DNA from: Taeniopygia guttata
Taxonomy: Eukaryota; Chordata; Aves; Passeriformes; Estrildidae
DNA length: 64,000 bases
Direction of reading: 5' to 3'
Assembly (NCBI RefSeq): GCF_048771995.1
Contig: NC_133024.1
Span: 89,870,501-89,934,500 of the forward strand
Part shown: positions 38,701 to 53,700 of the stretch, piece after piece
Position numbering within the stretch: position 1 is the first letter of the stretch
Layout: the number at the start of each line of letters is the position of its first letter
Position numbers and translations under genes: made by a program
Notes under the pieces: model-generated
What the model saw: only the letters and a program-made list of their open reading frames with translations
Told to the model about the DNA's origin: nothing
Databases searched by the model: none

Positions 38701-41700
38701 TGAAAAGTCACTTAAGACTGGAATCAGGTAAAGCCATAAACCCTTGAGCACAGTCTAACAATTAAGGAATTACAGAAAAACCCATCACTATGATGTTGAT
38801 GGGGTTACTGTTGTTGGAGTGGATTGTCTTTGGTTTTTTTTTTTTTGCAATATTTGGTGATTTTAACTTGGTAATTATATAAAGAAAGGTAACAAGAACC
38901 ACAAAGAACTCAAAACGTAAAACTAAATCCTGCAAATATTAAACATAAGAAAAAGAACAATTTGTTGGAGAAGTCCTAGAGTCACTGAAGAATGATCTTA
39001 GAACTAAGCCCATTTTTATCTCCTGAAGTATGCAGAACTTCTACAGGCAAAAATAACTGCGTTGTCTTCGGAAGCTCATTCCTTCTTCATAATAGCTTCT
39101 AAAAAGTGAAATCAAAATAATGGTGGTGTTCTGGACAAATTCGTAATAGCTGGCTTTACTCCAACCCAGTTATTTCTGATGAAGGACAAGAATTTAGCTT
39201 TCTAAAGCATAAAGCATGTAAATCAATGCTGTAAGTAACTTCTTATTTTAATGCAGGACAAGGCTCCACTAATTTTCCCTCCCTGTAGTGGTGTAGAGAG
39301 CTGTAGAGAACCAAGAGTTGTCATCTCTTCCAGACTTACAGTAACTTCACAGGTTGTTCACTGGATGCACATTCAATTGCCAATGGAAACCTTCTTCAAT
39401 TGCATCAGAGATCTTTACACAAGTGCCACCCAGACAGCATGCACACACCCTGTTTTATTTCTTATTTTCTTTATTTCTTTATTTCCTTCCAACTACTGAA
39501 ACGCAAACGCAAAAGACTATCAAAGCAGAGAGACAGCAGAATAGAGACCAAAACCACACCAAAAAAAGAAATCCACATATATGCACAGATGCATGTGGAA
39601 GTAGCAAGTTTCACTGCAATATCACATCCACAGTGCTCCTTCACCTTTAGGTCGACCTCAGAAAATACATGAAAAGCAATTAGAGAAATACAGCCCATAG
39701 CAATGGCATGTTTGATAAGAGGGACAATTCCGCCAGATCTAGAACTGAAGGCTTCCAAGAGAGGCTATAAATAAAGCTGAGTGCTCTCATCACTACTGGT
39801 GTGTTCAGTTCTGGAGCACGCAGGCAGTCTGAAGTCCATTTGAACAGCTGCCCAGCATGGAGATTATTTCCATATTCCAAAGAGCTGAAGCACAAACTAG
39901 AGCAGATTTCTATACCAATTCTTTGGAGGACAGTGTCTGCAAGGTGGAAACAAGTCTAAACCTGTCACATATGCTATTCTGAGCAGACAAAACAACATAT
40001 GAGAAAACAGACTTTTGTTTAGGAAATAAATCCCATCATAAGGTATTCTTATGGTCAGTACAGACCTTCGCTCCATTCCTAGATGAAAAGCCAGGATAAG
40101 GACAGAAATGCTATCAAACTTCTATGCAAGCACATGGCGCCTTCCTGACAACACAAACACCATCAGAAATATTCATTTCATAGGTAGAAGGTGCATGAAT
40201 ATGGCCAATTATTGCAATAGTCTTGATCAAACTTCGACTAAGCTCAGAAGTAATTTTGAAATCATTATCTAACATGGAAGAAACACTTCAAATAACTCAA
40301 AACTTCAGCAGTGTCATCAGCACATGTCACACTGGCCAGCAGTCAACAGCTAGGATAACAGGTACACTTTTACAGAGTTGACCACAAGCTACCAGACGTT
40401 GAGCTCCAAGCAGTGTTCACAAAGAGCTGGAACAGAGGCCTTGGGATGAATCACTGTCAAGCCAAAAAGCACAGTTCACTCACAGGAGTTGGTATGTGTT
40501 CTATGGACAATTACAGGCAAGGCTTTTCACAATCTTTTTAAAAGTATTTTTTTCTTAACAAGTAAACTCCCTCTTTCCTCAATTACACAGATTCTACCAA
40601 TCTGATGGATAGTTTCTAAACAGCATGGGAAGATCCAGAGGTCTTGACCATATCCCGGTTAGATCCAACATCAAAAAAGCAATCTTGGAGATCCTTGATG
40701 GCAAAAAAGAGTACAAAAATCAGAACTCTGTGAGTCAAACTGGAGCCGGTAGAATTAATTCTGACACATCCTCAAGACAGGACATCACTCGGAAAAATCA
40801 TGTTAGCTATGCATTGTGTCTACTAAGAAGTCTGTGTCTACTAAGAGTCCTAAGATCATAGCCTGCATATGCAATAAATACTACAAGTCCTGGCTAGATC
40901 ATTAGGTAGCAGAGGGGAAAGCCAATCTTCTTAATCTTTCTCCAAAGGGGAAAGTCCTCCAAAAGGACTCCAAGGACTCCAAAGAACGCCAGAAGTCCTT
41001 TTGACTCTATTGTCAGTTCTGAGAGCATGAAACCTTCAAGTTTAATTGTGCTCCATTCAAAAGAACAAAGCAGTAGAGCTGAATGGATAAGAAGAAGGTG
41101 ATGCATGCCACCTAACAAATTCCAGTTGGGATCTTCAGATTCAATGGAAGTATAAAGAGGCTCATTGGACAATCCTTGTGTTCACATGTTTGTTCTGGCC
41201 AGTGGTGGTGCTGGCAGTGTCAGCATCACCCATCTTCTGAAGAAAAAGACTGAGCTGTTAAAGGGTTTACAGCATCTTGCATTCCAGGTCCAACACTGAT
41301 CACAGGAGTTACCCGGAAGGGAAACGTGGAACCTGGCAGGTGGGTACATCTGGAGAGCACATTGAGAACACACAACTTGTCAGTCAGGGGAAGTAATCTG
41401 TTACCTCACCAGTGGCAGAGAGGGTCTTGATGCCCAGTTTCAAACTCTATACTCCACATATAGACTAAAAAAGAAATGGAGCTTTTTTAAAACAGTCAAA
41501 CACTCCATGCAAAGATCACTTCCATCTTTCCAAAACGTAATCAAAACAAAATCAAATGATGTATGGGTAAAGATCTGTACACTATGTAACAGAAACTCTC
41601 TAACCTCAGTAGGTGGCATAAAGAGTGCCAGGAACCTTGAAGAACACCCAGAGGCCTCAACAAATGTACAGATAGAGAGTAACTCAAAGTGCAGCTGTTA

Positions 41701-44700
41701 ATGCCTAACTGCAAAGGTGCATTATTGCCACAAATGCACCCAAGCGCAAATTTGAAAGCAGTACCATTGCACAGGTCAAGCTAACGGCAGATCCACTGCT
41801 CTGGATGTTACATGAGCAAGTAATATTCAGCTCAGCTTTTAGGCACCAGAAGGATTTCTGTAGTAAGAACAGAAAAGCGGGCATTTAAGACAAGCAAAAT
41901 GGGAATGAACTTTTCCAAATGACATATTTACAGTCACTTTTCAATTAAGATAATTTTTTCCATTTGTGCCTTTATTCTAAAGGGACCAGAAATTATACTA
42001 CTGCAGGGGTGTTCCTCAGGAGCTCAAGTGTTTCTGCTCTCTATAAGGTACTTGCTGCATATAGTAACAAACCTTCTCTTTAAGCAGGGAGGAAGAATCT
42101 TTCCCTGTGGCTTTTACATAATTTTACGCAGTAAATCTCTATATATTTATATATATACATAATTTGCATGTGTATATATGTAGGTAGAGAGCAAGCAAGA
42201 AGACTTTAAAAAGAAATCTAGTAAGAAGAAAAATTAAGGAATACTTTTTGTTTTCTCAGGTTTTCTTTGCAACATCACATCGCTCCTTTCAAAATCTACC
42301 TCCTTGTCACAGAATTTACTGTTAAGCACAAAATTTAAAAGTAATTAAAGGTAAAGGGAGGGGGGGGAATGGCTAACTTTTATTTGTGAAGGAAGGGGAC
42401 TTTCTTTGAGGGTGGCAGGTTTTTAGGATTTTGGGTCTTCTTTTTTTGTCAGTTTTGGAGGGGTTTTTGTTGTTGGTTTTTTTTTAAACAAGCAAGAATT
42501 AACACAATTTTGTCAGAGGCCTGTAACATAATTCTACTGATTTTTTAGCCGGTTTTCTTCTGATGTAGGAATAACATTCATTTTCTGTAAAATCACACAA
42601 ATTTGTTACACAATTTTCTTTTTACTCCTTCTTGCAATTATAATGGCAACATTTGCTAAAGGATTTTTTAAAAAAATCTGTAGCAGAATGACTAAAATAA
42701 TTTCCTTAGAGTAAAATACAGGCTGTATGGAGTGCAGCTAGCATGCCAACTGACATATTGCTATTTTCTTTTACCCCAGTTTACTGCTTATTTACGCAGC
42801 CACAAGAGTGTAGGACAGGATTTTTGTTCAGTCCCTTGCAAAATTATAATCACTTGTCATGCTTCATATTCCTGATAACACTATCCATTCCATCACCATC
42901 TTTACTGAAACACATAAACAACCTACATCTGTAAGCATTTAGCAATTACTCATGCAAGCTTGTCAGTTACACAAGCCCAAGTTTCATCAGAGTTCATCAC
43001 TGTCCTCCCATTATTAAAAAATAAATGTTTCAAATAAACATATTTATTACTAAGTAATCTGACTCATCACCAGAAGGTATTATCATGGGCTACATTAAAA
43101 AAAATGAAAATAAAATTAAGACTGGTAAGCATAGCTATTTCATTTTTGTTTTGACAGCTACCAGTTTTAGTTTCTGTTAAGAAACAAAGAGTATCGAACA
43201 GGTATATAATAAGGGAAAGCATTAAAAGTATGCTGATGATAGGACTTTACTGTTATCTGAATAAATACATGGAGATAAAAAGAACAATTAAAAACTTAAA
43301 ATAACAGCAGAAGAAAAACCAAGGGTAGTGTTGCAAAAATCCAAGCCCCAAACCCTAGGACTTTCTGAGTAAATATGGGTTGAAGGAGGTTGGGTTGGTG
43401 CACCAGGCCACATCCAAACCCCCTCTTAGAGACTGCAAAGTCCCCAGCATAGGGACATGCACCTCCTGTACAACCCACAGCAAGAGGCGAGTGCTTTCAC
43501 AGGGCTGCCTCCTCACCCACTGCAGCCTCACACCTCAGTGACGTTCCAGCCTCCTTTAGACAAAGCGTATTGGGGCATGCACAGACAGCCAGAGAACACA
43601 GCAGTTCTAAAGCAGGTTACTGATTTACTGTAAGTATTCTAAGTTAACTCCTTTTGGATATCAAGCATAATGAGTTACTCCCTCATCTTATACCTCAATG
43701 CTGTATTTCAGCTGGCATTCAAGTAATGTCTGAGATACATCTTCTTTCAATTATTTTTTCCCTGCATTGAGAACATGCAGATCACACCCTCCCAACTAAA
43801 TGTCTAAAGAAACAAGCTATACAAAATTATGACACTATGACATTCTGCTTCTATAGAAAACTAAGTCACAAAAATCTGAAATCTACTCATCAATTGACTC
43901 AAATAGTAGTACAATATTAGTATAAATTACATATACAGCTGCTGGAAAGGCAAGAGAACATTCAAGAAAACTCCAACATATCAACAACCAAAACAAGCCC
44001 TTTTTATCTTAAGATATTTAGTTACATGTTTTAAATAGGATGATTTCAGAATTAACATTGAAAAACTGACACTAAACCAAGACTTGGAAGTACAACATCG
44101 AAATGGCTTCTGAAACTGAATGTTACATTTAAAGTAGTAGCAAAGGCAAACCAATGTTGTGATCAATTAACAGTACAGTATTTTAACAAAATAAAATCTC
44201 TCGCCTCCCCTCACATTATAGACAATATTTTTTCTCCTCACCCATATTGTAAGCAATGTTTTTATATATTATATATTTTTGTATAGTATAGATTTAACAT
44301 TATTTAATATTACATATAAGTATCAAATATTTTAAAGTAAGATTTCTTGGAAATTACCTATAGACGCAAAGAAAATGATGGCAAGAAAGTCACGTATTGG
44401 TTCAATACAGCACATAATCTCCTCAGTTACCATGTGACCCTGAGAAGAGATCAGAGCTCCAGCTAAGAAGCATCCCAGCTCCATTGAAACATCCAACAGC
44501 TCTGTGATCTGTTAAGGAATAACAGAGAATCTACTGCTGAGTGACTTTATATACCATTTCAAAGTGAAACTATAAAACTTTACATCATACCAAATGCAGG
44601 AAATTACTATGTCTTTATGCAAGTTCAACAACAAACAGAATTCAATGTATGTATCTCAATGTTCTGCACTATTGTATTATACTGAAGACTCACAAATCTG

Positions 44701-47700
44701 GTTTCTCCCTTTATCTTATGTCCTTTCCCACAAAACCAAAAAAAATTTCTTAATCTACACTGCAATGTTTTGTGTGACCCTTACAGACAGCATCTGAACT
44801 CACAAGTCAGAGAGAGACTATGACAGCTTTGGAATCAGGATTACATAATACACTGCGGCTGTGAAATAAAGCGTAAGAATAAGTTATTTTTCAGCTGTCA
44901 AACAAGAGGGAAAAAATGAAAATCTAAGCTTATATTTGGGAGAATAGTCTCAATCTAGCAGAAGTCCCTGGCGTAAATCGTATTTTATTATTGTAAATTT
45001 GATTCCAATGTGTCTGTGCTTTACTGAACAGGGATTCATTTAAGTGTGTAAAGTAAACTGCTGAAATGAAGCACAATGACTACTTGAAAGAATCAGACTG
45101 CTTCATTCTTTTTTAATATTTTAATGCTGTACTAGAAGAAGAGATGAAACATGTAAAGAGACTAAACAAAAAAGGCAAGGATTGGAACACTAAAAAAAAG
45201 CAAACTGCACTTCTAATGCATGGTATGGTATAAAGTATGTTTTAAGATAATTACTTCAGAATCATGCAGCTGCAGATAGTCATCTTGCTGAGAAAAGACA
45301 ATGTTATTAATATTAATAGAACATTTAAAACCAACTACTTAGTTTTATTCTAATTTAGATTAAGTAAGAATACACTATAGCACATTTATGGACACCATTC
45401 ATCATATCTTGAATGATGTTTTACTGTAAGATATTAGACAAAAACTCAGGCAACATGAAATTAATGGAGGAGTGCAAAAGAAAATAAATACGTCTCCACA
45501 CTATGCATAAGATGGCACCTAAAAATAACCCCCAAGACCTTTGTGTATTGAAACAATAATGTCTGAATACTCATCACATAACTGTATTTGTGATAATGCT
45601 CTGTAATTTATTGCAAGCTATTTAAGGTAATAAATTGGTTCTGTCAATGTTGCTGATCATGCAAAGCAAAAAAGGTAAAGTAATTCTCATTTTAAAACAT
45701 AAGGAATTTCAGTTCTTTTTAGAACAATTTAAAATTGTAAGAGGGAAGAAGGCAATATATAAATGAAGAACTTTAAAATCACCAAGAGATGAATAAAATT
45801 AAGGAAACAGTTATAAATAGAAAACACTTAAGTTCTTCTCAATCATACATTGGTTGTTCCAAAAGTCATAGCCTCTTGTGGATGATTAAGGTCCAATATA
45901 GCCTATTCAAATGAAGTTGGAATTATTTTTACTACTCAGCTATAATCTTCCCATACTTAAGTGCTATCAGCAGCAACAGAGCACTACATCAAAACTTTTA
46001 TAACTAGTATTTTAAAAATTCCCTTGGACAGGATTAGGTTACCATAAAGGAAGACATGCAGCATACCTTGTACCAGAATTGCACGATACTGCAGTGTTGT
46101 GAGTATCACTCTTCAAGCAAGGAGCAATTTGAGTGTGAAAGAAACATGTTTGTTCAGAAGGCATCAGACATAACTGGAGCAAACTGCAAGTCTAACTGGG
46201 AATTTATTCCCATAGCATAAAAACTGAATTACATTCCTTCAGTTTATGGCAAGCCAAGTATAAGCTCAAGGGCCTGGTAAAAAAACAGGCAAGTTTTACT
46301 GTTCCTTGTCTAGTCTCTAACTTCAGCTCTACAAAAGCCATAGGTCACTCTACATACAGAAGAGCATAAAGTGTATCAGAGAGCAAGAAAAGAACCAAGC
46401 AATGATATCATCTGCTTAAGACTCTCTCCCCTCCTCCAATTTGTTCTTCAGATTTACAGAATCAACTAGGTTAGAAAAGACGTAGCTTTATATAGAAATT
46501 CGTTTTACAATTCCCTTCTTGGTTGCTGGTTGTCCCATAGTATTACCTACAAGTGGACACATTTCCACAGCTAAAACTGTAGCATCAGGGCTTATTACAT
46601 ATAATATATGGGCACATGTACACACACATACTGGAGAGGACTTGTTTTCCTGGCAGGAAGGCATTCGCAGCAGAGTTTTTTACATAAGCAAAACCTGGAG
46701 AGTCTTGAGCATTTAGTATTCCCTCTCTGCTTGCATCACTTCTAATGTTCAGCCTTTACCAATAGAGCTTTAGCCATTACTAATCCCCGGGCTTTGCACT
46801 GTCCTCTTCTCAACTCTTACGTTACAGAAAGCCTTTTCAGTCAAAATTACATGAAAAACTTTGTCAATTCACGTGCTTTTCTCAGCATAACTTAGTTTTC
46901 AGTTGTATTCAAGGGTCTCATCCAATTCAGAAAGGATTGCTTTGCTTTCACTAGAATATCGGATCTTTATGTTGAAATGTTCCACCACATCAATAAATAA
47001 AGAAATAAACATTACTGCTATAACATGTTCTGGGCAAATCTCAACCATCTGTTCAGCAGTTGTTTTGCTTATATTCTCTAATGATGTCTATCTTATTTCT
47101 ACTCTTTAATCATCACAGAAGCTTAATGAATATGGTAAGCCAGTGAAATTAAATAAAATTTTTGTGGAAATAAGAGTATTAAAATTTTAGGCTTTAGTAA
47201 CTTAAATGTAACTCAAGAGTAAAGAGGTGAATTTTAAGCTTGCATTTCAAGAAAGTGAAGCTGTAATGGAAATTGAAACAATTTTAAGTGAACCTTGTAA
47301 AAACTCTATCTCAACTGCATTTTATGAAATAATTAACTAAAATATTTGAGATTACAGTTCTTCCTTAATCTTCTTTTAATTGAAAAGAGAAAAGAGTTCA
47401 TAAGCAGTTTATAAGCCATTGAGAAGTACTTCAGGCAAGCAAAGAATGATATTCCAATACTAGTAACAATATCCATAAGACACTGCACAAAAACCTTGTA
47501 CATTTTCATATGTAAAGTACTGCAATAACATCACTGTATTTTCTTTTCGGTATATAAAGCAAACTGGCAATTCGCCTCCACTTGCTGCCAGCATCCCAGG
47601 TCAACTATCAGGCAGTGAAACTAGAAGCTACTTTTATCCCATGTGTCTGCACAGTCCTATAAACATGTAAATGTAACTGCTGTCCTTCTTGTCAGGTCAG

Positions 47701-50700
47701 ATTTTATATTTTTCTATTTCCCTTACAACATTCCACAATTTCAGTTTCAAAAAACAGTAAAATTGACTACTGTTGTCCTGCAGGTTTCCAATACAGCAGC
47801 ACTTCATTATCAGTGTTTTAAACAATTTTCCTTGTAATGTTTCTGTACATATAGAACATGAAAAAGCAACACTACACCAATGAATCCTTAGGCTGGCATA
47901 TTCTTCAGTTCATCCTGGAAAAACTCTTCACTTACAATTACCAGTTTGGCCATTGATCCTGAATGGTCATGTTTAAAACCACAAGTTTGATTTGTTCCTT
48001 ATGCTGCAATTCAGGAGAACAGTTCACCAATTAAAACAAATAAACAAACAAACTGCTATCTGCATAACTCAAAGCTTGAAGAGGAGTTGCTGGAAGTACA
48101 ATAATGATCTACTGAACCTTTGTTACTGAAGATAAGGTACATGATTCAAAGATGCACAACTTTGTCTCAATGTCATCTACACTATTAAGGATTGGCACTT
48201 GACACAATCCCCACCTCCCAACCCTAATCTGCCTAGTTGGATAAAAGGATAAAAGAGATGGGAAGTTCAATTATTTCTGAGAATACTGGGAACAGAAAGG
48301 GTATCTTAAGCTCCAAGTCTTACTAAAATATCTGCAGGTGTAACAAGCTGCAGTGTTATCTAAGTGACTTGAGTTCAGAAATACTCAAAAGTCACAACCA
48401 TACTAAAAGCTCCTCAACTGACATGATAATCCTTCTATGAAAATTGCTTACTCACACTGCAATATAGGAACCTCTTACTGTCTCACCTTCCCTATTTTCT
48501 CCCATACAGAATTTGCCCTTATCAGCAGGGAAATGGCAATTCTTGTTTAATTAATCATCTGAAATTTTTCAAACACAGGAACCAAGCAAAATAAATAATG
48601 AGCATTACATGTGCTGGTGTTACACATGAATCCAAATACTGAATAAGCTTAGCTGGACCCCAGAAACCCAGCCAAAACTGAAGCGTGTAATAAGCAACTA
48701 TAGCATGAGGCAGAAACACCCTATCATTCCTAGTCTCTTTTTTATGTATTGGATATAATGTGCCCTGCAAAGTAACTCACAGTGCTAGACAGTGAATTAA
48801 GTTCTTTTATTTAAAAATGTATCTCAAATTTTCTAAATGGAGTCACAGAGTTGTTTTTTGTTAAGGATGCTAAAATAGGCACTCTCTTATTGCCCCTCTA
48901 AAGATTCAAAAGCTTTTTTAGAATTACACCAGTATAGAAAATTCTGTGTTTGCAGATTAATTATATAACCTCCTTCAATATTTACGCTTGGCTTAAATAG
49001 AAGGAGAAAGATCATTGCAGAATCTGTGACAGTTTAATTGTTTTCCTACCTGGCACTCAAAAACCTTAATTTAACCTTTCCAAAGATACGCAACAATTTT
49101 TTTCAGCTTAGATTGCAATCACTCATCCTATGTTTGTACTCCTGACAAAGTACAGCATCTATACCATCTATAAGGTTGGTTTTCCAGAAGATTTGTTTGT
49201 TCACCTATGCAATTCAATAAGCAAACAATTTTTCAGTTTTTACATTTTTTTAAGTTTGTGCATTCAAACTGTAACTTGTACCATTACTACAAAGAATTTA
49301 TAAATGTCAGTGAATATCAAGCATCTCAACTGGTTCACTGAAGTTACCTGCAGTATCCTTTGTAGCATTCTCTTTGATAAATTATTCATCAACTTTAAAA
49401 GGAAAGAATTTTGAAAATGCTGAAGAAGCCTTCTGGGTTTGCAGTATAAATCCAACAAACTCAAACATATTCCCCCCACCATGTTTGTGTACACACATGT
49501 ATTGTGCAAAGTCATGTAGACAAACTCTGTGTATATTTGAAATGAAATTTGGGAATAAGAAGCCAAATTCTATGTAGGCCATGGTTTTAATTAAAGTAAA
49601 ACTGCTTCTAGATACCATAATATTTTATACAACTTCAATGGTTTCTTTGCTGTTTTTTATTAAAAAAAGGTTCTACAACTGTAACGTTTGCTTGTTAGAA
49701 AGTAAAAAGGTGAAACTAGTTTTGTTTCTTCTCTTATTAGAGGACACATTTGAAATATGAATAGCTGTTTAGAGCAATGGAATTTTTAACTTATACAGTA
49801 GAAGTCACTAACTAAACCAACAGTCTCACTAACTTCTTTTAAACCTTCATCTTGAAGAAGGTCAGCTTTTCCTGTTGCACTGTAGTAACTAAGCAAACAC
49901 CCCTAGAAAACAGGCACAGAAACTTTTTGGCTTAATTATTCTCGAGGGATGTAACAATCTGCACATTCAGGATAATGGAGTGTCAAACCCACAACATTAT
50001 CAAGCAACTGTCACATTCTGCTCTCCATCAGTATAGTTTTTCAGAAGGCTGAAACATGAGATAGAAACAAAAAAGGAGAATTCAGGGGAAAATTAACTAC
50101 ACCCAATAGGATTAATCAAAATCTATATACCTTAAGGCATTTCTCTACTTTCTTAACTTCATCCCAAAGTGTGTCTCTCACACAAAAAGAAAATTATTTT
50201 ATAGTAACAACTGTGTTGAGAATTTGCTATTGAGAAGAAGCTTGTGAGCAAATGTCACAAATGACATTATCAGTATCTCAAAACCCATCCTGAATGATTT
50301 TCAAATGCATAAAGTAGCCTACAATTAAAACTCAGATCATGATTCTTAAACTGGCTGTATTAAAAGCTAACAGCAGAATTTCAGCTGATTCACATTCAAA
50401 TTGTATCTCTTCTTACTCATCTGTGCTATAATAAAGGAATCATCTGCACATTTGGGGGTTGTTTTAAAACAATTTCAAACCAAATGATTACAGAGGCACA
50501 TGTATATGCAATAACACTAAGTGTGATGGCTTTTGTGATACTGATGAAGTAAACTGCCACATGTATAAAAATGTTTTATCAATTCAAAAGCTTACCATTA
50601 ACATAAGGAAGGTGAATGCAGTTATTCCCAGAATGAGGATTTCTTTATTCCCTTTGCTTTCTGTGTGCAACTTGCGGTAATAAGGTCCTATGAGATAAGT

Positions 50701-53700
50701 CTTTATAACAAGACATAGAAGAAAAACAGCAGCCAGAGAAAACAGAATTTGGCCAATCAGTATCAGTATTCTCAGAATTTCTTTGAAAATGCTGGAAGAG
50801 AACAAACAAGAAGTTTCTTTCAAGTCTCTCATACTTCACGACCAGTTCCCCGTAAATGAAAATACCAAATTCCATAAATGCTCAAAACAGGAAGGTATTT
50901 AGATATATTAATAAACAAGACTAAGACTAAATCTGCAGAGTGCCCAGAAACCTCTTTCCATGGAAGTAAATTCAACATGGAATTTACTTCCATGTTGACT
51001 CAGAAAGATTTTCTTTTACTGATCTCCAAGGTAAGCCAGTAGGCACAACAATACTATTGCTTAGTCTTTGACAAAAACATGCCCTGTGGGAATAAAGTAA
51101 GTAAAGAAATTAACTTCTTTTTTTTACAGTAACAAACTTTTTATTCAAAATTTTAATTACCACACAGGATTAAAGCAGCTATAGCAAAGAGACTATTTTC
51201 ATATAACTACTTTCGTACGACTACTACAGGTTTCTACTCCACAACAAGTAGGAACAGTAAAGGAAATCTCACAGAACAGAGTGCCTATTTTCCATGGAAT
51301 TGACATTAACTGCAATGCTTTCACATTCATATTGGCAATCTACATACTAATTGCAAGGGGTAGAGGGAAGATCCATACAATGATTTTTTTCTTACCTGGA
51401 ATATGTGCTCACTCCTGCTTGAATAAGCGTAGGCATGACAGCTATAAATAAACCAAGCTGCACATCCTGCATCACCAACATGCCAAGCAGCACACTACTG
51501 TAGTCAATATCTCCTGTACACCAGCAAAGTGGTCATGGAAACAGTCATCAGAAACTATGAATGCTTGCAAACGCTCAGAAATCTAGAAAAGGCTTAATCA
51601 AATGGAAGCCCAATACAGCTCTTAATGGGCTGAAGGTTATTCGAAGCAGTTTACGGACTTTTTTTTTCCCCATTAGTAGGTAAATTAATCTATGAAGACT
51701 TATTAAAACACAAACAATACATTAATATGAAATTTCTGTTGCAAATAAAAACATAGACTTTGCTCAGCAGTTAAGCATTAGTTACTCATTGAGTGAAATT
51801 CCTCTACTGAGAGTATACAGGCTTTATTCTGAAGACACACACTTGAGCCAGCATGAGTAAAATATACACCTTGAATTTTTGCATTAGAATGAATATTCTA
51901 GAGCGTGAAGAGTACTTTAACACAATTTGTATGAGGGAGATTTAAGTGGAAGAAAGCACAATGTCAAAACTTTCAAAAGGAAACATTCAGAAGTATTTGA
52001 GAAGCTAGAAATATGGCCCTTGAAGGTCCCTATTTGAAGAGCTGTTAGCTGTTAGACCATCTGAACTGGTTTCTGTTTCCTGAAGAAGGATGTGAATTTT
52101 TTAAATTAACCTTTCTGCCCTGATGACAGGTAGCAGTAGGCTAATTTGGTAATCTCTGAAAAAATTCAATGATTCCAGACACTCAGTAAAGTCAGTTCTC
52201 AATGAAGAGTACTACAATGGTTGTACTACGCTGTCTTTGACCAAAGAGGACTGGCTACGTACAAATCAAGTACACTTCCTAGCAAGAATACACACCACAC
52301 TGGCCAGTGTTAAATAAGGATGATTGTTTGCAAACCAGGCTTAAGAGTGGGTTTTGTTTTGGTTTTTTATCTGGCTTCTCTTGTAATATTACAACATCAA
52401 CTTCTTTCAGATTTTATTAGATACTACAGTAGTCCATATTTAAAGTCATATTTACCTTCTTTATCTCCTCGAACACTACCTGCAAGAAATCTGGACACCA
52501 GTGGTGTGCTTGACAAAGACAAACAAGTGGAAATGAAGACGCTCTGTGTTGGTCTAATTTGGAGCAAGTGCCCCCATAGTAAACCAAAGGCAATCATCAG
52601 AACTGTCATGTAGCAGGGTCCTTGCAAAGATATTTTCCATACCTTGAGAAGAAAACAAGTTCTTATGACACCTTTCTCACTGCTAAGTTACAATGCTTTT
52701 CATTGCAAACAAGCAGTTAAAGATGTGTAATTTGGGGCTGTAGTACTGGGGCACAGAATAATAGACTGTCGCACTATATCACCTACTCCCAACTTACAAC
52801 ACTGAGTAGATATTCTACCCCAAAAGACTCCCTACCAGAAACCAGGTGAAATTCCCAAAGCTCACAGCCAAATTGTCCAGTATGGGTTGAAATACATTAA
52901 AATTATCAAATGAAAGACCAGTTATTGGATGTCATTCTAAGATGAAGAAAAAATGGGTGAGGCAAAATCAGTCACCAATACCAGTAACCTGCCCCAAACC
53001 AGTGCAGAAGCAAATCTGAACCAGCAATTTACCTACTACAGTTTAGGAACCCTTGAATTACTGATTTTTATCTTGGACTTTAGACGGACTAGAAGCAGCA
53101 GATTAAGCTAAATGGTCATTAATTGTAACATATTTCAATTAAAGCTTATCCAGTATCATAAACTCACAATGATCTGTTTAGGAACAGATCACACAGTGCA
53201 ATTCTTTACATATATACAGTCTTCACATATCTGTAGCCATACTTTCCACTATTAAAATTCTAGATGGCTTACAACTTTTTCTTTTTAAATTAAGACCAAA
53301 AGAAACTTGTAGTTTTTGCTGAATTCTAATGGCCATGTAATTTAATACTCCAGATTGTGTTAACATACTTGCTTAATCAGCTTATTAGCCAGTACAATAT
53401 GAATTATCAATTCAGTATGCAGTACTTAAACTTTTGGATTTTTTTATAACAGGAATGGCAAACATCACTGACACTCCATACCAGCAGCTGCACATTAGTG
53501 CATATTAAAATAAAGCAGAGATGGACTGTCAAACTGTGAGAGATTTTTCTAGTAATCAAACTGTTTCACTAAAATAGGGAGTAAACACAGGTTTCTTTGA
53601 GGCACTGAATAAATAATGCATTCTATTCTTTCCAAAGTGCAGAACCAAATGTCAAATTTGTCTTTTCAAAAATGTACAAAGCTACACCAGTGTAGGGAGT

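Noticed and set aside
39690-39900. Possible CR1-like phrase gtgttcagttctggagcac
   Set aside because: The flanking sequence does not continue as CR1, so the match is too short to support an element.
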